NCBI GenBank assembly: GCA_019120525.1
Contig: DWUW01000201.1
Location: 1-6,064, forward strand
Direction of reading: 5' to 3'
Source of the DNA: Candidatus Eisenbergiella stercorigallinarum
Lineage (GTDB): Bacteria; Bacillota; Clostridia; Lachnospirales; Lachnospiraceae
DNA: 6,064 nucleotides
The position numbers and the translations under genes were made by a program. The notes under the pieces were generated by a model that saw only the letters and a list, made by a program, of their open reading frames with translations, was not told the origin of the DNA and did not search any database. Positions 1 to 3,786 of this stretch are shown here, in pieces (the first letter of the stretch is position 1; each line of letters starts with the position of its first letter).

Positions 1-1
1 C

Positions 2-778
2 ATGCATCAAAATCATTCTGCGCTTCATTTAAAAGACCTGTCCCGTTCCTATGGGAAGCATCCCGCCCTGTCCGGCCTTTCGGCGGAGCTGGAGCTGGAG
101 TGCGGCCGCGTCTACGGCCTGATCGGGCCGAATGGTTCCGGAAAGACCACTCTGTTAAAGCTCCTTTCCGGAATCCTCTCCCCTTCCTCCGGGTACATTT
201 TTCTGACCGGAGAAAACGGAGCCTTCCCGACCGCAGAGCCTCCTTCCTTTTCTGAATGGGGGCCGGAGCATGTGGCCTATATTCCCGCGGGAGAGCGGGG
301 GCTTCGTTATAAAAACACGGTGCACGACAACGTGATGTATTTCTGCGCGCTGAAGGGAAAGGAATATGAAGAAACGAAGCTCCTTCTTCAGCGTCACGCC
401 GCCTCCCTTTCCTGTGAAAACCTTCTGGACAGACGGGTGGAAAGCCTCTCTCTGGGGCAGAAAAAGAAAGCCTCCCTGCTGTGCGGGCTCTGCTGCGATG
501 CCCGGCTGATTCTCATGGATGAGCCTTCCAATGGGCTTGACCCGCAGGCGGAGGAGGAGCTGAAGCGCACCATCCGGGAAACCGCCCGCAGGGAGCGCGT
601 CACCTTCCTGATTTCCTCCCACGACCTGCTCCTGTTTGAAGGGCTTGCAGACCGCTATCTGTTTCTTTCAGAGGGCCGTATAAAATTTTCCTGCTGCCGG
701 CAGATGAATACGGGAGAATTAAAGGAGGCTTATGCGCGGACCGCCGCAGCAAAGACAGCGGAAAGGACGGAGCCATGA
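2..778 (+). CDS. ABC-2 type transporter, ATP-binding subunit
   Basis: This is the cytoplasmic nucleotide-binding subunit of an ABC exporter, powering the permease encoded immediately downstream. The 258-residue protein carries the Walker A motif GPNGSGKT (residues 42-49), an ABC signature in the variant form LSLGQ (149-153), Walker B LILMDEP (169-175) with catalytic E174, the D-loop SNGLD (176-180) and the switch histidine H207 in SSHD. The Q-loop region reads YIPAGERGL (93-101), so the usual glutamine appears to be replaced. PAGER-like Q-loops followed by a 'TVxxNVxYFxALKG' stretch are familiar from the drug/antibiotic-exporter (DrrA/NatA-like) branch. The length is short to normal for this class. 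The ATG lies at base 2, so no ribosome binding site is visible and the true start could be further upstream. The stop overlaps the next ATG (ATGA), implying translational coupling. The substrate cannot be read from the sequence. The protein is cysteine-rich for an ATPase (for example CGLCC at 161-165). Confidence 0.93.
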   Translation: MHQNHSALHLKDLSRSYGKHPALSGLSAELELECGRVYGLIGPNGSGKTTLLKLLSGILSPSSGYIFLTGENGAFPTAEPPSFSEWGPEHVAYIPAGERGLRYKNTVHDNVMYFCALKGKEYEETKLLLQRHAASLSCENLLDRRVESLSLGQKKKASLLCGLCCDARLILMDEPSNGLDPQAEEELKRTIRETARRERVTFLISSHDLLLFEGLADRYLFLSEGRIKFSCCRQMNTGELKEAYARTAAAKTAERTEP

Positions 779-1635
779 AAAAAGAACTGTTTCTGAGTAC
801 AAAAACGTCTGAAAGAAAAAAACTGCTTCAGAGTATAAGGCTGCTTCCGGCAAAAGGGCTGTTTCATGCCGTTTTCTGGGAGGTACGGATGGAGCTTTCG
901 GAGGCCCTGCAGTACAAAACGGGGCTTTTTATGGACGCCCTGCTTCTGATCGGCTCCTTTCTGGCCGCTCTTTTTCTGGGTTCGGGAAGCAGTCTGTCCT
1001 CCTTTTATCAGGCGGACGGGGCGCAGAGGGAAATCCTTCTTTTAATCGGCTATCTTTTCTGGGGAAACAGCTGCGCCGCCCTGGGCTGCTGTACGGGAAC
1101 CCTGCGCGCGGAAATGCAGGAGGGCACCTTCGAGCTGCGGTTGCAGAGCCGTTTTCCTCTCACTTTGATGCTGTTCTGCCAGCTGCTTGCGGATACTCTC
1201 CTGCACTTTCTGATCTATGGAGGTCTGCTTGCGGCGGCCGCCCTGTTTTCCGGCTCTTCCCCGGCAGACGTCCGTTTTCTTTTTCTGTCCCTGCCCGTCC
1301 TTCTGCCCTGTCTGGCGGGCATGTACGGCATGGGGCTTCTGGCGGGCGCGGTCAGCCTGCACGCAAAGAAAACGGGCAGCCTGATCTTTCTGATTCAGAC
1401 CGCCCTGCTCTTTGTGACCAATACCCTGACCCCTTCCGCCGCGGGACCGCTTTTTCTGATTCCCTTCTGCCCAGGCATCGATATCGCCCGCAGCCTCTAC
1501 CTGTACGGGAGCGCATCCGCCGAAGCCTGGGCCGCCCTGCTCTGCGTCAATCTGGCCTGGCTGCTTCTGGGGAACGCCGTATTTTCCTTCTGCCTGAAGC
1601 GGGAGAGAAAATTCGGGGCGTGGGATACCTGGTAA
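775..1635 (+). CDS. ABC-2 type transporter, membrane permease subunit
   Basis: This is the integral-membrane partner of the preceding ATPase and probably forms the export channel. The 286-residue protein starts with a basic cytoplasmic tail of about 45 residues. Roughly six hydrophobic segments follow, near residues 50-70, 87-107, 130-157, 166-192, 201-217 and 250-273. The stretch after the second segment (E113-x-x-EGTFELRLQSRFPL) matches the ABC-2 pattern in which a conserved E and a GT-E element precede helix 3. The segment LHAKKTGSLIFLIQ, about 195-208, resembles the conserved late cytoplasmic loop of ABC-2 permeases. The ATG overlaps the stop of the ATPase gene, and AAAGGA (762-767) lies 7 nt before it, so this start is well supported. 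The family assignment is from overall pattern; the substrate is unknown. The gene ends 6 bases before the stop of the convergent flavodoxin-ferredoxin gene, and no strong terminator is visible. Confidence 0.87.
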   Translation: MKKELFLSTKTSERKKLLQSIRLLPAKGLFHAVFWEVRMELSEALQYKTGLFMDALLLIGSFLAALFLGSGSSLSSFYQADGAQREILLLIGYLFWGNSCAALGCCTGTLRAEMQEGTFELRLQSRFPLTLMLFCQLLADTLLHFLIYGGLLAAAALFSGSSPADVRFLFLSLPVLLPCLAGMYGMGLLAGAVSLHAKKTGSLIFLIQTALLFVTNTLTPSAAGPLFLIPFCPGIDIARSLYLYGSASAEAWAALLCVNLAWLLLGNAVFSFCLKRERKFGAWDTW

Positions 1636-1641
1636 AAAATT

Positions 1642-2403
1642 TCACAGGAAATATTCGTTCTCCCGTCTTGCCGCCAGCTTCTGCGTGAACATCTGCGCGA
1701 AGCTCCGGTAGGCTTCCGTGTCCATGTTTTTGGCTCCGGCCGGACAGATGCGGATGCAGCGAAAGCACGAGATACATTTTTCCGCGTCCACCTGAAAATC
1801 CGGCCCAATCGCGCCCGCCGGACAGCTCTTCCGGCAAAGTCCGCAGCCCGTGCAGGCGTCGGAGGTGAGCGGCGCGAACTGGCCTTTTCCCATGGGCTGC
1901 TTCTGGTATGGGCGGTTGCCGGGAATCATCGCGTAAAGGCCGTCTCCAGACGCGGCCCTTCTGACAAATTCTACGTCCGCCTCCAGATCGGCTGCGTCCG
2001 GCCTGTCCACCTGAATCTCCCCATAGGTATGACGGCCCACCAGCGCGGCCGCTCCCTTCACCACGAAGCCCTGCGCCTCACAGAGATCCTGAAGCTCCAC
2101 AAGCGCGTCGTCGTAATGACGGTTTCCATAGGTGACCACAAGCACACAGGGCGTCTGCTCCCCGCGGATGCCGGACAGTCTCTCCGCCGCCAAAGCCGGA
2201 AGCCTTCCGCCGTAAACCGGCATGCCGAAGATCACGAAATCCGCTCCGGAAAACCGCATCTGTACGGGAACCTCTTCCCCATCCTTTCTCTGCGGGGCCG
2301 TCAGATCCACGGTCTGAAACTCCGCGTCCAGCGCCTGCGCCATGGCCTCCACGCTCTTTTTCGTATTTCCTGTTGGTGAAAAATAAACTGCCGTCGTTTT
2401 CAA
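1642..2403 (-). CDS. Flavodoxin / 2x[4Fe-4S] ferredoxin fusion (EFR1-type)
   Basis: This 253-residue protein is a predicted cytoplasmic electron carrier that joins an FMN-binding flavodoxin domain to a bacterial-type ferredoxin. The N-terminal half has the FMN phosphate loop SPTGNT (9-14), the second FMN-contacting loop MPVYGGRLP (61-69) and TYGNRHYDDA (91-100). The C-terminal part has two complete CxxCxxCxxxCP clusters: C184-C187-C190-C194 and C210-C213-C216-C220. This fits two [4Fe-4S] centres exchanging electrons with FMN. The architecture matches the 'EFR1 family' proteins common in anaerobic Clostridia; the physiological partner is not known. The start codon is TTG (bases 2403-2401). It is chosen because the flavodoxin strand MKTTAVYFSPTGN begins there, and because AAAGGAGA (2414-2421) lies 10 nt upstream. 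No ATG fits upstream in frame nearby. The ribosome binding site sits inside the last codons of the upstream gene, whose stop is only 7 nt away, pointing to co-transcription. Confidence 0.92.
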   Translation of the reverse strand: MKTTAVYFSPTGNTKKSVEAMAQALDAEFQTVDLTAPQRKDGEEVPVQMRFSGADFVIFGMPVYGGRLPALAAERLSGIRGEQTPCVLVVTYGNRHYDDALVELQDLCEAQGFVVKGAAALVGRHTYGEIQVDRPDAADLEADVEFVRRAASGDGLYAMIPGNRPYQKQPMGKGQFAPLTSDACTGCGLCRKSCPAGAIGPDFQVDAEKCISCFRCIRICPAGAKNMDTEAYRSFAQMFTQKLAARRENEYFL

Positions 2404-2410
2404 ACTTTTT

Positions 2411-2728
2411 CTATCTCCTTTCCTTTCTGAAAATCCTCCAGATCAGCAGCAGATTCGCCGCCAGGGTAAAAAGAACCATGTTTCTGCCAAGGGCAGCCGC
2501 CGTGTCCGCCGTGTCCAGAAGCGCCGACCAGTCCTCAATCGCTACCAGATGCTCCTGATAATACAGCTGCATGCACAGCGACATGCCGCACGCGGCGAAG
2601 CTGGCCACAGACCAGAGCAGTTCTTTCGGATCCTTTCTTTTCAGGCTCCGCAGCAGCCCGGCCACCGGAAAGATCCAGGCTGCCAGCGCCAGAAAAATAC
2701 TTCCTACGTTCCACATCGTCGCATCCAT
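2411..2728 (-). CDS. Small three-helix membrane protein, unknown function
   Basis: This is a 105-residue hydrophobic protein that I do not recognise as a named family. Three predicted transmembrane helices lie near residues 7-25, 38-57 and 82-99. The first loop is strongly basic (RSLKRKDPK, 27-35), the second is acidic (EH...EDWSALLDTADT, 59-75), and the C terminus is basic (RIFRKERR). By the positive-inside rule this gives an N-out, C-in topology with the acidic loop outside. The frame is open for 36 further codons upstream (to base 2836). The ATG at 2728-2726 is preferred because a near-perfect AAGGAGGG (2736-2743) lies 7 nt before it, and because the extension would run into the upstream gene and is very polar. 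The gene sits 79 nt after the TrmO-family gene and 7 nt before the flavodoxin-ferredoxin gene, on the same strand, so it probably belongs to one transcript. No catalytic motif is visible. Confidence 0.78.
   Translation of the reverse strand: MDATMWNVGSIFLALAAWIFPVAGLLRSLKRKDPKELLWSVASFAACGMSLCMQLYYQEHLVAIEDWSALLDTADTAAALGRNMVLFTLAANLLLIWRIFRKERR
2414..2421 (-). promoter_or_regulatory. Shine-Dalgarno for the TTG-initiated flavodoxin-ferredoxin gene
   Basis: AAAGGAGA on the minus strand lies 10 nt before the TTG start at 2403-2401. It is embedded in the 3' end of the upstream membrane-protein gene. It supports TTG as the true start and suggests translational coupling between the two genes. Confidence 0.7.
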
Positions 2729-2735
2729 ATGGATT

Positions 2736-2743
2736 CCCTCCTT
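2736..2743 (-). promoter_or_regulatory. Strong Shine-Dalgarno deciding the start of the small membrane protein
   Basis: On the minus strand the sequence reads AAGGAGGG, 7 nt upstream of the ATG at 2728-2726. It is the best ribosome binding site in the minus-strand run and argues against the longer upstream start at 2836. Confidence 0.75.
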
Positions 2744-2807
2744 CATCTGCTGCCCAGGAAGCGGCAGCTTCTTCCTAAAGTTTCCCCGCATTTCCCTTCT
2801 CCAGGCG

Positions 2808-3509
2808 TCATCCCTGTCCATCCTGACGCTCCTCAAGGCCGCAGACGGTCAGCACACCGTCCCTCACCCGGAATTTGATGTCATATCCGGCGAAGGCCAC
2901 GCCGTAGATCCGCTCCGGATCCCTGCTGTAGCCGGGCCTTGGATCCTGGGAAAGCACAGAAACAGCCGCCTCCCGCTTCTCCTCCGGCAGCTGCCAGAGC
3001 AGCTCTTTCGGGAACTCCACCTGCAGCGCGTATTTTCCGGTCTCCCCTGTAAACCCTTCCGAGGCTTCCGGGTGGCAGTCCGCAAGCGGGATATAGGGCT
3101 TAATATCAAGGATCGGCGTATGGTCCATCATATCCGCGCCAAGCACGGTCAGGACCGGGCCTTCCCGTTCCGTAAGCTCCACGCTTTTCAGCCGGACACA
3201 GGACAGCCCGATCCCGTTCGGCCGGAAGGGAGAACGGGTCGCGAATACACCCATCCGGATATTCCCTCCCAGGCGGGGCGGCCTTACCGTAAAGGACCAG
3301 CCTGCCTCCTCATTTTCCGAAAACTGCCACAGGATCCAGATATGGCTGAACTGCTCCAGTCCCCGGACCGCGTCCGGATGCCGGAATTTCGGTTCAAACA
3401 CGATCCTTCCCTCCAGGCCATCCACCAGTCCGCTCTGACGCGGGATTCCGAATTTTTCCGGAAAATCCGTCCTGATATGCGCAATCGGTTCCATCCTTTT
3501 CACTTCCAT
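2808..3509 (-). CDS. trmO: TrmO/TsaA-family tRNA (t6A37) N6-methyltransferase
   Basis: Family knowledge: TrmO (formerly YaeB/TsaA) uses S-adenosylmethionine to methylate N6-threonylcarbamoyladenosine at position 37 of tRNA-Thr, giving m6t6A. The 233-residue product shows the family signatures in order: an N-terminal PIAHIRTDFPEKFG (8-21), LEQFSHIWILWQF (51-63), GNIRMGVFATRSPFRPNGIG (82-101), and DHTPILDIKPYIPLAD (129-144). A C-terminal region carries DPRPGYSRDPERIYGVAFAGYDIKFRV (189-215). Total length is close to the E. coli protein (235 residues), so the gene looks intact. ATG at 3509-3507 is chosen because GGAG (3519-3522) lies 9 nt upstream. The ATG five codons later (3494) is a real alternative. 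A further in-frame extension to a TTG at 3569 has no ribosome binding site and encodes residues unlike the family. The gene heads the minus-strand run. Some family members are annotated only as SAM-dependent methyltransferases, so the exact tRNA target is inferred. Confidence 0.92.
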   Translation of the reverse strand: MEVKRMEPIAHIRTDFPEKFGIPRQSGLVDGLEGRIVFEPKFRHPDAVRGLEQFSHIWILWQFSENEEAGWSFTVRPPRLGGNIRMGVFATRSPFRPNGIGLSCVRLKSVELTEREGPVLTVLGADMMDHTPILDIKPYIPLADCHPEASEGFTGETGKYALQVEFPKELLWQLPEEKREAAVSVLSQDPRPGYSRDPERIYGVAFAGYDIKFRVRDGVLTVCGLEERQDGQG

Positions 3510-3520
3510 TTCCTTTTTCT

Positions 3521-3547
3521 CCGCTGCCCGATCGTGTCCGGCAGCGG
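3521..3547 (-). promoter_or_regulatory. GC-rich hairpin overlapping the trmO ribosome binding site
   Basis: An 8-bp perfect inverted repeat, CCGCTGCC (3521-3528) and GGCAGCGG (3540-3547), encloses an 11-nt loop. Read on the minus strand it lies in the presumed trmO leader, and its 3' arm supplies the two G residues at 3522-3521 of the GGAG Shine-Dalgarno (3519-3522). It could therefore mask the ribosome binding site. On the plus strand the same hairpin is followed by a T-rich CTTTTCTT, so a terminator role in that direction is an alternative. The structure is visible; the function is inferred. Confidence 0.45.
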
Positions 3548-3557
3548 CTTTTCTTCC

Positions 3558-3586
3558 ACAATACAACAAAAACCGGCGTTTGAAAA
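3558..3586 (-). promoter_or_regulatory. Weak candidate promoter for the trmO run
   Basis: On the minus strand TTTTCA (3586-3581) and TATTGT (3563-3558) are separated by 17 nt, each matching 4 of 6 consensus sigma-A positions. Transcription would begin near 3551 and include the hairpin at 3521-3547. The match is weak and other AT-rich hexamers lie nearby. Confidence 0.25.
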
Positions 3587-3609
3587 GGCAAAGGCATAAG
3601 ATTTTATTC

Positions 3610-3649
3610 CTCCGCTTCGCAGGACTGACCGGAGATTTTTTTGTTTTTT
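3610..3649 (+). terminator. Terminator-like hairpin and T-tract, plus strand
   Basis: CTCCG (3610-3614) pairs with CGGAG (3630-3634) across a 15-nt loop, followed by ATTTTTTTGTTTTTT (3635-3649). The T-tract is strong but the stem is only 5 bp. No plus-strand gene lies upstream for 2 kb, so what it would terminate is unclear. It may shield the ATPase promoter from antisense read-through or end an unannotated short RNA. Confidence 0.35.
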
Positions 3650-3660
3650 GAATTATTTGA

Positions 3661-3689
3661 TTTATAACCTGGAAACAATCTGATATAAT
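3661..3689 (+). promoter_or_regulatory. Extended -10 sigma-A promoter for the P-type ATPase
   Basis: A perfect TATAAT (3684-3689) is preceded by the extended -10 element TG-A (3681-3683). A 4-of-6 -35 match, TTTATA (3661-3666), sits exactly 17 nt upstream. The surrounding DNA is AT-rich compared with the flanking genes. Transcription should start at about 3695-3697, leaving a leader of about 90 nt before the ATPase start codon. Confidence 0.7.
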
Positions 3690-3694
3690 AATCT

Positions 3695-3786
3695 ATGTAT
3701 GGGGTTTTTTCCTGCCCCATGTGCTTATACTCAGAAAACCAGCCACGGGCTGGAAAAAACATAAGAAAGGAACGAGGTATAACTGT
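3695..3786 (+). promoter_or_regulatory. Structured 5' leader of the P-type ATPase mRNA
   Basis: The untranslated leader contains two perfect hairpins. The first, ATGGGG/CCCCAT (3699-3704 with 3715-3720), has a 10-nt loop beginning TTTTTTCC and can be extended outward by up to three G-U pairs. It starts almost at the predicted transcript start. The second, CCAGCC/GGCTGG (3739-3744 with 3748-3753), has a 3-nt loop. GTTTTTTCC (3704-3712) is a perfect 9-nt complement of GGAAAAAAC (3752-3760), so the first loop could pair with the 3' flank of the second hairpin. The ribosome binding site GAGG (3774-3777) follows, 9 nt before the ATG, with AAAGGA (3766-3771) just upstream. I do not recognise a known riboswitch class. 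A DNA operator at the first inverted repeat is an alternative reading. Confidence 0.45.

Noticed and set aside
155..622. Minus-strand open frame inside the ABC ATPase gene
   Set aside because: It is antisense to Walker A through the signature region of a clear ABC ATPase, and its translation resembles no family.
1600..1665. Inverted repeat CGGGAGA (1600-1606) / TCTCCCG (1659-1665) spanning the convergent gene ends
   Set aside because: Only 7 bp with a loop over 50 nt and both arms in coding sequence; chance is the simpler explanation.
2758..2771. Small hairpin GAAGC-GGCA-GCTTC between trmO and the membrane-protein gene
   Set aside because: The 5-bp stem has no T-tract, so it is not a terminator, and there is no evidence it is conserved.
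2729..2836. 36-codon N-terminal extension of the small membrane protein
   Set aside because: It would overlap the trmO stop and encodes a polar basic stretch. The AAGGAGGG ribosome binding site correctly serves the internal ATG at 2728.
3510..3569. N-terminal extension of TrmO from a TTG at 3569
   Set aside because: There is no Shine-Dalgarno, the extra 20 residues do not resemble TrmO, and the segment contains the leader hairpin.
2571..3599. Long plus-strand open frame (342 codons) opposite the trmO gene
   Set aside because: It lies antisense to a gene with clear TrmO family motifs. Its translation is rich in R, P, H and S with no domain pattern, which is typical of a mirrored GC-rich codon frame.
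3695..3786. yybP-ykoY (Mn2+) or NiCo riboswitch before the ATPase
   Set aside because: Such riboswitches do control cation pumps, but the conserved core sequences I know for these classes are not visible, and the leader of about 90 nt is short for them.
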